The position numbers and the translations under genes are program-made. A stretch of 5,520 bases of DNA from Hyphomicrobiaceae bacterium (lineage in GTDB: Bacteria; Pseudomonadota; Alphaproteobacteria; Rhizobiales; Hyphomicrobiaceae): NCBI GenBank assembly GCA_021775715.1, contig JAJFHI010000138.1, positions 1 to 5,520 of the forward strand, read 5' to 3'. Below the pieces are notes generated by a model. That model saw only the letters and a list, made by a program, of their open reading frames with translations. It had not been told where the DNA came from and ran no database searches. This document shows positions 1-5,520 of the stretch, piece by piece. Within the stretch, counting starts at the first letter, position 1. Every line of letters begins with the position of its first letter.

Positions 1-260
1 GCGTTGGTGTGGAGTGGAACTGGAACGGCCGCGATTGCCGGTTCTGCCAGAATGCGCCCAGCTGCATCGCCAAGTGCAACACGTTCGGGTGCTGTCACAG
101 TCGTGATACGTTCGCGCAGTAAATCAATCGCCACGTCATGACGCATGCGGTCAGTATCATGGAGGAAGCAATCGTCGAGAAGTTTTTTGGTCATTATTTC
201 GGTCGGGCGCGCCGGATGATCGGAGTTTTCGTTGTGTTGGGTCAGTTTAACTTGTTCCAT
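1..260 (-). CDS. moeA: Molybdopterin molybdenumtransferase MoeA, N-terminal fragment (runs off the left edge)
   Basis: MoeA inserts molybdate into adenylylated molybdopterin in the cytoplasm, the last step of basic molybdenum cofactor synthesis. Reading the minus strand from ATG at 260 gives 86 intact codons before the edge. The segment at residues 27-50 (LLDDCFLHDTDRMRHD, then IDLLRER) is the family's opening helix, and residues 61-86 (VALGDAAGRILAEP, then VPVPLHTNA) match the start of the linker and substrate-binding domain, which in MoeA runs on into xAVDGYA. The remaining roughly 300 residues of a usual 400-residue MoeA lie outside the window. The start is uncertain. ATG at 260 and GTG at 272 are in frame after a TAA at 276-278, but neither has a clear Shine-Dalgarno. 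ATG at 194 (residue 23) sits immediately before the conserved part and may be the true start. The first 22 residues look polar and non-conserved. A terminator at 633-659 and about 370 bases of leader suggest that it has its own promoter. Confidence 0.85.
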   Translation of the reverse strand, partial: MEQVKLTQHNENSDHPARPTEIMTKKLLDDCFLHDTDRMRHDVAIDLLRERITTVTAPERVALGDAAGRILAEPAIAAVPVPLHTN

Positions 261-408
261 AGCGTCAGGCACAACTTATTGCCGCCGAGCCCAACTTGGG
301 TCAGTCAAGAGACCTTTTACTTGAGGTGCAATAAAATCGTGGATGACTTGAACATCCGCCGAAAAGAATAGAAATCGGTTCGTTGACGCCTGTTGTTAGG
401 TCTGTTTC

Positions 409-522
409 CTAAAGACTTTGCAACAGAACAAAGATTCCGACTCCCACCGCTGGACCAGCTAACGTGGCTAGCACCATCATCAAGACTGACTTTGCAACCA
501 TAACTCGTACCCCGACAAACAT
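409..522 (-). CDS. Possible 37-residue single-pass membrane protein (doubtful)
   Basis: An ATG at 522 opens 37 codons ending in TAG at 409-411. The product is strongly hydrophobic: after a short start with Arg6 and Lys11, residues 12-34 are almost entirely V, L, M, A, G, I and F (SVLMMVLATLAGP, then AVGVGIFVLLQ), which is long enough to span a membrane once. It would be read in the same direction as moeA, about 150 bases upstream of it. Support is weak. The ATG at 522 has no Shine-Dalgarno. An internal ATG at 501 has GGGG about 8 bases upstream and would give 30 residues. I recognise no family. A hydrophobic ORF of this size can arise by chance, so it is recorded as a candidate only. Confidence 0.28.
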   Translation of the reverse strand: MFVGVRVMVAKSVLMMVLATLAGPAVGVGIFVLLQSL

Positions 523-540
523 CACGCTACGTGCAGACTG

Positions 541-561
541 AATTGAACGCCGAATTCAATT
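541..561. repeat. Inverted repeat AATTGAA-N7-TTCAATT, possible operator or hairpin
   Basis: Two perfect 7-base arms (541-547 and 555-561) flank the 7-base centre CGCCGAA. It lies upstream of moeA and of the small hydrophobic ORF, and downstream of the terminator at 633-659, where a promoter or regulator site for the leftward unit would be expected. It is not followed by a T-run on either strand, so it is not a terminator. It overlaps the next inverted repeat by two bases. I recognise no regulator for this sequence. Confidence 0.4.
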
Positions 562-581
562 ATCAAGATGCACTTTGATAA
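560..581. repeat. Inverted repeat TTATCAA-N8-TTGATAA, possible operator
   Basis: Perfect 7-base arms at 560-566 and 575-581 enclose the 8-base centre GATGCACT. It abuts the inverted repeat at 541-561, making a 41-base block of dyad symmetry in the moeA leader. It resembles an FNR/Anr box (TTGAT-N4-ATCAA) only superficially: the half-sites are in the opposite order and the spacing is 8, so an FNR call is not supported. The dyad suggests a dimeric regulator, but the regulator is unknown. Confidence 0.4.
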
Positions 582-619
582 ACCACCTGCGCTTGCCCTT
601 CTGCGCCGCGGTTAGAAAT

Positions 620-659
620 CAGTATAGCATCTAAAAAAAAAATTCCGAGACGGGAATTT
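620..659 (-). terminator. Rho-independent terminator ending the leftward ATPase operon
   Basis: On the minus strand, AAATTCC and GGAATTT (arms at 653-659 and 640-646) form a 7-base-pair stem around the 6-base loop CGTCTC. It is followed by a T-run of 10 (A-run at 633-642 on the plus strand, three of whose bases pair in the stem). This is the classic layout for a leftward transcript only, because the plus strand has no T-run after the stem. It lies about 260 bases past the ATPase stop and separates that operon from moeA. The stem is AT-rich, with only two G-C pairs, so efficiency may be moderate. The lower end of the span includes a TATACT at 621-626, a possible -10 element for the following leftward transcript, though no matching -35 is visible. 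Confidence 0.65.
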
Positions 660-919
660 ACAATCAGTGGGAATTGTGATCTCGCACGTGCGAATGTTTT
701 TAAGGGTTCTTTTTTGTCTTTTCTGACAGTCGAAGCTACCAATCTAATGCATTGAATTAATTCCGTTTTTCAAACCTTGACTGAATGCCAATATGCGGCT
801 GTTTGATAGGAAATGTGCTTGTTTTCGCGACCGAAAGGCAAGCGGGATAAATCATTTTCTAATTGCGCATGCAATTTTGCAACGAGGTTTTTCGTTTTTT
901 CGGGATGGGAAGACGCCTA
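660..919. other. AT-rich stretch without a convincing gene (3' region of the ATPase operon)
   Basis: These 260 bases lie between the ATPase stop codon and the terminator hairpin. Compared with the adjacent coding DNA they are clearly richer in A and T. On the minus strand the longest plausible reading frame from an ATG is about 28 codons, at roughly 855-769, with no ribosome binding site. On the plus strand a frame opening at 793 only becomes long by running antisense through the ATPase gene. Small dyads are present: AATTGC-GCAT-GCAATT at 861-876 and the perfect 12-base palindrome TCGCACGTGCGA at 682-693. I see no tRNA, no repeat array and no transposon end. The simplest reading is a long 3' untranslated region or remnant DNA at an island edge. 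Confidence 0.5.
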
Positions 920-3900
920 TTAGCCCTTGTCAAAAAGCGAAGGCTGATTTTCGTCCTGACCCCTGGTTTCGACAGCAAGTTGCTCAATACGATCGAACGG
1001 CACCTGCTCGGCCAAAATCAGTGACCGCTGTGCCTTCATTGAGCGCACCAAACCTTCCTGTACCAGGTGGAATTCACCAACGGTCTGGCTCGGTAGCACA
1101 GCTGCCGGATCAAGCCCGCTCTCGCTTTGAAAGGCGGCTTTAAGCTTGCGGAGTGCGGTATCTTCGCGAACCCGGCCAATAAACCAGCTCGTGATCTGAT
1201 CGCGGCTCTTGTAATCGAGGTCGCCGGGCGATTGCGTCGCGAGCATCAGGCCAAGACCAGCGGAGCGGGCCCGTTTTAGCAAGCTTTGCAATGGCTCGGC
1301 GGTCGCCGGTTTGGCGTTCGCCGGAATATAGAGGTCGGCCTCGTCGAACATCACGACGGCTTGGAGTTCATCGTTCGGGTTGCGTTGACAGAATCGGAGC
1401 GCTTCCGACAGGAACTGGGCAACCCAGAAAAGGATGTTTTCATTGTCACCGAGGAAGCCGGTGTAGATGACGGAAAGGCGCGTTTTACCTTCCTTTGCAA
1501 ACGGCCCAAGGCCCAAGAGCGACTCCAGGCTCATTGGTTCGCCGCCACCTTCGAACAGGGACGAGTTGCGGTGGCGCAGGCTGTCAAGTTGGGCGACAAG
1601 GTCGCGTCGCAGTTTGCCTGACGGGTCCAGACGCTGAGTAAGTTCTGTCAGCTCGTCATCTTCTTCTTCGAGAAGATGGATTAGGTCATCGAGAGCCACT
1701 TCGGTCGAGAAGCGAGAGCCGAGAATTTTCAATGCAACGGACAGCGTTCCCGATTGTTTTTGGTGTGTCGCCGAATTTTTCAGGTGCAACATGTCGCCAA
1801 GCGCTGCTGCCGACAGGTTGGCAAGCAACTGCTGCTCGTGCTCGGGCAGCTCGCTGATACCGTTTGGCAAAAGCGTAATCGAAATAGGACGGCCAGATGA
1901 ACGGCCGGGCGTGTAGACAGCAACGTCGATGGCTTCGGCCAACTGTTGGCGTTGCTCGTGGCGTTCGTCACCGTCATCAAGGTCCTGACGCCAGACATCG
2001 GGATTGGCGTAACTGCAAAGGTCACCCTTGCGGTCGATCAGGATCGCAGGAATGCCGCGCTCGAGGAACTGCTCGATTAGCGTTAGGGCAAGTGTTGTTT
2101 TACCGGAGCCCGAGCCACCCAGGACGGCTGCGTGGCGCTTCATGACGCTGGTTGTCATGTGGATCGGACGCGCCGCTGTTGTCAGCTCACGGCCAGCATA
2201 GATAGCGTCTGCGTCATTAACATCGTAATCTTCGAGTAGGTCAGCAAGCGGCACATCTTCTACGGCCTCAGCATCAGCGTTTGCCGCATGGTCGAAGAGG
2301 TCTCCTCCTGGCGGTGTCGTGTCATAACCTTGAGCTGCAAGAGCATCGGCATAAGCGCCGTTGCCGTTGGTTGCGGTCGTTGTTCCATTGTCGCGGCGCG
2401 GACGTACAACACCAGCGGGGCGCGGCAATTCCATGCCGAGGAGATCGAGGCGCAAAAGCTGGATGATAGGCATAAGGTTCGACAACAGCTTTGCCGTGGC
2501 AAACCAGTCTTTGAAACCGGGGTCAATCTTGTGGTGCGTATGGAATTCGCGCACGGTCATCATCTTTTCCCACTCGAGTGCGGGCACCAGAATGGAACGG
2601 CCGCCACCGTCGCGGAATTTGCGGAATGCCTGAGCTGTCTGGTTTTTGCGATTGGGTGGGAAGTCGCTGGCGCGCAGCATGAAGCAGCTTTTGCCGCCCA
2701 TAGATTCGAGCACTTTATCAAGCTGGCGCTTGAGCCCGCCGCCTTGCGTTGGTCGGTTGCACAAGAAAACGCGCGATTGTGATTCAAAGCCCGATTTATG
2801 GGTGACGGTGACATCAAATGCCGGCAGGTCTTCGTGCAGCTCAAGGCGCTCGACTTGCAGCTCGACGTCTCGCGCCCACTCTTTGCGTGCAAGTTTCAAG
2901 GCATCGGAAATGATGTCGATCATCTCGATGTCGTCTTCCGGGATTTCCGCCTCAGAGGCGCTCTGGAAACGCTCCCACATATCACGGAAGTCAACGCCTC
3001 CGCTATTGCCCGCATCGTTGCTGTCAACGTCGGCATCTTTGCCCACCGTTGGGGCGTCATCGCCGTCCCAGCCAAGGGCTGCTGCAAGTGTGGAGATGAA
3101 GCCGGGATTGATGTCTGGGACCACTTCGCTCGATGCGCCTTGCCGCAAGCGTGCACGCAACCTGTTTTGTGCGTGCTCCAGCAGGCGGCGCGTGGACAGC
3201 CCACCAAATTCTTCAAAGAACTGTGGGCCAAACAGCGTCGTCGGATCCGGCAGTTCGCCACCGTTCATATGTCCGTCGCGGCAGTGTTGCAGTCGTTTTG
3301 CGATTATCAAACGTGCTTCTTCCGGCGTGCGGCTTTCAAGCAGCGCCACAGGGCCAGATTTTTCAATGCGGTCGACGTAAGATTGCGTCAGCACGTTGCG
3401 AACTTCGCCGTAGAAGTCTTCCAGGCAGGCGATGATGACAACGGCATTCGGCGCACAGTTGGCGAGCTGAATCAGGTCACGGGCGGCACGTTGAAATCGG
3501 TCTTCGGCATCGTCAAAAAAGCGCAGGTCTTCCACCTGATCGATACAGAAGACCAGCGCCGCGCGATCGATCGTCCAGATGATCCGGCACAGGGCAGCGA
3601 TAATCTCAAAAGCGCGTTTCTCGCCCTCATTCGGGTCTAGAGCTGCGACCGCAACGTGCGCCAATTGGGTCAGAGGTCGGCCTTGAAGGTACTGGCGAAC
3701 ACGGTGATCAACACTCGGGTCACGTCGTTGCAGATACAGCAGCGCGCGAACCACGTTGATGTCGAGGTCTTGTTCGGCAAATTTCGGGCTGGCGACAATC
3801 TCATCGGCCAATTGCAGAACGATCTTGGCAAGCTCGACACTGTCGAGGTCTGCGTCACGCAGCCTACCTAATGCATCTTTCGAGAGTAGATCTGAGCCAT

Positions 3901-4414
3901 CGACCAACTGCATGGTGAGGCGTGACAGAGCCGTTTCGTGACCCCCATCCGGGTCATATGGCTTCTCCAGCGAATGGATCAAACGGCGGAGATAATAGTC
4001 GGCGTAGCTTGAGACATCCGGTGTCATCTGCGCATAGCCGAAATAAGCGTTGCGGTCGCGATGCGCGCTTGTTCTCAGCGCCCGGATCAGGTGCGTTTTG
4101 CCGGCACCCGACTGGCCATGGAACAACAAGATGCGCGCCTGAGTTTCAGCGCCCCGTCCGGCGTTAATTGTCGCGAGCGTGTCGTTGAATTTAGCCCGCG
4201 CCTGGGCATGAACTTCGGCAACGTCGACAGGGTCGGCGCGCCAGACATCATCTTCCCAGGTAATGGAATGCTCAAAGGCATCGGACAGGTCATCAGACAC
4301 GTGGTCACTTGTAAGCCCGTTGGCGAGCTCACCAGACACACCGCCTGATTGTTGAACCGTGTCGACATCCTGCTGCTGCATTACACCCTGATCCCTTGTG
4401 CCATCATCAGGCAT
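920..4414 (-). CDS. Large two-motor ATPase: N-terminal AAA+ module and C-terminal HerA/FtsK-like (DUF87) module
   Basis: A cytoplasmic protein of 1164 residues with no signal peptide or membrane segment. Residues 1-50 are acidic and Gln-rich, probably disordered. Module 1 (about 51-425) is an AAA+ fold: Walker A GQSGAGKT (Lys106), Walker B VFCIDQVED (Asp292, Glu295), a sensor-1-like strand VVIIACL at 325-331, a candidate arginine finger in YVDRI (Arg349), and a sensor-2-like GGLSTRRLL (Arg409/Arg410). Residues 448-500 form an acidic linker. Residues 515-625 are an unassigned alpha/beta-looking domain, and 665-735 another flexible linker. Module 2 (about 735-1145) is a HerA/COG0433 motor: Walker A GGSGSGKTT (Lys772), IDRKGDL (793-799), Walker B VVMFDEAD (Asp1024, Glu1025), then LKRARSAGLGLMLATQ and GDLDYK, ending in TSWFIGR (Arg1081). 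This closely follows the COG0433 pattern in which TQNPVDLDYK precedes TWxIGRLQ. Such motors form hexamers that translocate DNA. The start is the ATG at 4414, with AGGAGG 8 bases upstream, coupled to the preceding gene. The substrate and the system are unknown. Anti-phage defence or DNA processing is inferred from the architecture. Confidence 0.93.
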   Translation of the reverse strand: MPDDGTRDQGVMQQQDVDTVQQSGGVSGELANGLTSDHVSDDLSDAFEHSITWEDDVWRADPVDVAEVHAQARAKFNDTLATINAGRGAETQARILLFHGQSGAGKTHLIRALRTSAHRDRNAYFGYAQMTPDVSSYADYYLRRLIHSLEKPYDPDGGHETALSRLTMQLVDGSDLLSKDALGRLRDADLDSVELAKIVLQLADEIVASPKFAEQDLDINVVRALLYLQRRDPSVDHRVRQYLQGRPLTQLAHVAVAALDPNEGEKRAFEIIAALCRIIWTIDRAALVFCIDQVEDLRFFDDAEDRFQRAARDLIQLANCAPNAVVIIACLEDFYGEVRNVLTQSYVDRIEKSGPVALLESRTPEEARLIIAKRLQHCRDGHMNGGELPDPTTLFGPQFFEEFGGLSTRRLLEHAQNRLRARLRQGASSEVVPDINPGFISTLAAALGWDGDDAPTVGKDADVDSNDAGNSGGVDFRDMWERFQSASEAEIPEDDIEMIDIISDALKLARKEWARDVELQVERLELHEDLPAFDVTVTHKSGFESQSRVFLCNRPTQGGGLKRQLDKVLESMGGKSCFMLRASDFPPNRKNQTAQAFRKFRDGGGRSILVPALEWEKMMTVREFHTHHKIDPGFKDWFATAKLLSNLMPIIQLLRLDLLGMELPRPAGVVRPRRDNGTTTATNGNGAYADALAAQGYDTTPPGGDLFDHAANADAEAVEDVPLADLLEDYDVNDADAIYAGRELTTAARPIHMTTSVMKRHAAVLGGSGSGKTTLALTLIEQFLERGIPAILIDRKGDLCSYANPDVWRQDLDDGDERHEQRQQLAEAIDVAVYTPGRSSGRPISITLLPNGISELPEHEQQLLANLSAAALGDMLHLKNSATHQKQSGTLSVALKILGSRFSTEVALDDLIHLLEEEDDELTELTQRLDPSGKLRRDLVAQLDSLRHRNSSLFEGGGEPMSLESLLGLGPFAKEGKTRLSVIYTGFLGDNENILFWVAQFLSEALRFCQRNPNDELQAVVMFDEADLYIPANAKPATAEPLQSLLKRARSAGLGLMLATQSPGDLDYKSRDQITSWFIGRVREDTALRKLKAAFQSESGLDPAAVLPSQTVGEFHLVQEGLVRSMKAQRSLILAEQVPFDRIEQLAVETRGQDENQPSLFDKG

Positions 4415-5520
4415 TTATCTAGCCTCCTCTGAAATACGAATGAGGTGCCAGACTGTATTTTTGTAGGTGATCGCCGAGGCTTCGATTTCGGCGATGTTAT
4501 TTTTGTTTTTCAAATCAGCGTTCGCGAGCACAACATGGCCGGCGCGATGGGCTTCAGCGAGCATGCACTTAAACTCAATCTCGGAAATTCCCCACGACGT
4601 ATGAGAATTGCGAATCGCCTGCCACACATGAGAAATAAACGCCTTCTGATTCCCTGGCCAGCCCTCAGCGTGACGACGTGCGGCTTCATGGACACAGTGC
4701 GCAAAACGCGCAAGGTCAGGGCGCTCATCGGTTGCGGACTTTAATTCGTTTTTTTCTTTATTTTTCGGTGTCTTTTTGGGTGTGGCCACAGGTAAAGTTT
4801 CTTTTATTTTTTCGGCATTTTTGGGGCTGTCGTGTGGTGTGAGTGCCGCGGTTGCGTAGCGGCGTAAAATTGCTGACTGGAGGGAGTCATAATCCGATTG
4901 CCGCGCGTCGACTGTTTCGGCTGCAAGTCCGGCGATCAATTTCGCGTCCGAACCAAATTCGCGGGGGCGTTGTGACAGTTGACCTGCAAGTGCGCGACCG
5001 GCTTTTGCTGAGAAGTTATTGCCGGTTGTGAGGCCAGTTTTGATTTTGTTTCCGAACGCACGACCAAGTGCGATGACCGCCAATGCGGCGCGCAAATTTT
5101 CGGCGGATTGATTGCCGTCAAGTGGCAGATCGAAAACGGGTTGGACAATGAGTGCGCGCAGTCCGTCAGGCTTTTTCAATGCCCTTAAGTTGGTCGGGCT
5201 GAGCTCCGATAATCCGAGTGCTTTTGCAATTAAAAACGTGTCGCGTTGTTCGGCCCAAGTCAGCGTTTTGCCGTCCTGCTCTTTGCCAAGAAATCGATTA
5301 ATTGCGCGATCACCATCAATCGTCGCCGTGTATCGCGATCGCATGTTATCTATAAGCCCGGCATCAACCAGGTCCGCCAGCTCGGTTTCGGCGCGTGTAC
5401 GCCATTCGCCGGGTGATAGCTTGTGGTCCGTCAGCCGGCCAATATCGCGCAGGATTTCAGCACGCGTTGCTCCGCGTTCTGTCGCAACGCGCGCCAGGAT
5501 AAGAGCCGGCAACGGGGGCA
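4415..5520 (-). CDS. Winged-helix-like protein coupled to the ATPase, function unknown (5' end beyond the window)
   Basis: The frame stays open to the right edge. An in-frame TTG at 5512 would give 365 residues, but it has no visible ribosome site and codons continue upstream, so the real start is probably just outside. Numbering from that TTG: residues 1-75 look like a winged helix (ATRAEILRDIGRL, then ELADLVDAGLI, then a YTAT wing). Residues 80-225 are helical without a known motif. Residues 226-262 form a Lys/Pro-rich linker encoded by strikingly T-rich plus-strand DNA (4740-4835). Residues 263-365 form a second compact domain with WPGNQKAFISHVW, then FKCMLAEAHRAGHVVLANADL, and near the end NTVWHLIRI. 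I recall this last pattern (vxISxVW, FKxxLxxAxRxGxLxLxRADL, TxHxIR) from hypothetical proteins beside ATPases in accessory islands, but cannot name the family. No catalytic motif is visible. The exact junction with the ATPase gene suggests a stoichiometric partner, possibly a DNA-binding or specificity subunit. Confidence 0.85.
   Translation of the reverse strand, partial: PPLPALILARVATERGATRAEILRDIGRLTDHKLSPGEWRTRAETELADLVDAGLIDNMRSRYTATIDGDRAINRFLGKEQDGKTLTWAEQRDTFLIAKALGLSELSPTNLRALKKPDGLRALIVQPVFDLPLDGNQSAENLRAALAVIALGRAFGNKIKTGLTTGNNFSAKAGRALAGQLSQRPREFGSDAKLIAGLAAETVDARQSDYDSLQSAILRRYATAALTPHDSPKNAEKIKETLPVATPKKTPKNKEKNELKSATDERPDLARFAHCVHEAARRHAEGWPGNQKAFISHVWQAIRNSHTSWGISEIEFKCMLAEAHRAGHVVLANADLKNKNNIAEIEASAITYKNTVWHLIRISEEAR
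4423..4428 (-). promoter_or_regulatory. Shine-Dalgarno AGGAGG of the ATPase gene, embedded in the upstream gene
   Basis: A perfect AGGAGG lies 8 bases before the ATG at 4414. It falls within the final Glu-Glu-Ala codons of the upstream protein, whose TAA (4415-4417) directly touches the ATG. It fixes the ATPase start and implies translational coupling, so that ribosomes finishing the first gene can reinitiate on the second. The later in-frame Met12 codon has no such site. Confidence 0.88.

Noticed and set aside
303..308. TTGACT on the minus strand as a -35 element for moeA
   Set aside because: No -10-like hexamer lies 16-18 bases downstream; the nearest AT-rich hexamer needs a 21-base spacer.
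138..371. Plus-strand 77-codon frame at the left
   Set aside because: More than half lies antisense to the MoeA start, which is recognisable by sequence. The remainder runs through the leader, and no domain is seen.
560..581. FNR/Anr or CRP-type box
   Set aside because: The half-sites TTGAT and ATCAA occur in the reverse order with 8 bases between them, unlike TTGAT-N4-ATCAA.
880..899. Plus-strand hairpin AACGA-loop-TCGTT followed by T residues, as a rightward terminator
   Set aside because: The stem is only five pairs with a T-rich loop, and there is no rightward gene upstream for it to terminate.
793..1143. Plus-strand frame of 116 codons at the 3' end of the ATPase gene
   Set aside because: Two thirds of it is antisense to the ATPase. 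No Shine-Dalgarno and no recognisable motif; the composition is typical of a shadow frame.
2646..3640. Long plus-strand open frames (244 and 280 codons, starting at 2646 and 2798)
   Set aside because: They lie entirely antisense to the ATPase gene. The predicted products are Ser/Arg/Cys-rich with no recognisable domain, and no ribosome site or promoter supports them. The opposite strand has unambiguous Walker motifs.
4740..4835. T-rich tract as a frameshift site or internal terminator
   Set aside because: The reading frame continues cleanly through it as a Lys/Pro-rich linker, and the C-terminal domain follows in the same frame.
1..5520. CRISPR array, tRNA/rRNA, insertion sequence or transposase
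   Set aside because: No regularly spaced repeats, cloverleaf-like sequence, terminal inverted repeats of IS type or transposase motifs were found on either strand.

Overview
The window looks like chromosomal DNA of an alphaproteobacterium of moderate GC content. The pointer is a truncated MoeA start at the left edge, whose N-terminus carries the LLDDCFLHDxDRxRHD pattern I associate with alphaproteobacterial MoeA. That is recollection, not a search, so the lineage call is tentative. Everything recognisable is read leftwards, on the minus strand.

Layout in the direction of transcription (right to left): (1) 5520-4415, a protein of at least 365 residues, open at the right edge, with a probable winged-helix N-terminus, a helical middle, a lysine-rich linker and a second compact C-terminal domain. 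(2) 4414-920, a 1164-residue protein with two complete P-loop NTPase modules: an AAA+ module resembling the ORC/Cdc6/STAND group at the N-terminus and a HerA/FtsK-like (DUF87, COG0433) motor at the C-terminus, separated by an unassigned domain. The two genes abut exactly (TAAATG), and the Shine-Dalgarno of the second lies inside the last codons of the first, so they are translationally coupled. (3) 919-660, an AT-rich stretch without a convincing gene, closed by a good intrinsic terminator at 633-659. (4) 632-261, a leader region with two abutting inverted repeats and a doubtful 37-codon hydrophobic ORF. (5) 260-1, the first 86 codons of moeA, running off the left edge.

Interpretation: the coupled pair looks like the 3' end of a larger accessory operon that starts beyond the right edge. 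A double-ATPase protein plus a DNA-binding-like partner, beside a housekeeping gene and separated from it by a terminator, fits the architecture of multi-gene anti-phage or DNA-processing systems, in which AAA and HerA-like ATPases are recurrent. No nuclease, methyltransferase, protease or toxin is visible here, so a defence role is inference. I cannot match this exact pair to a named system.
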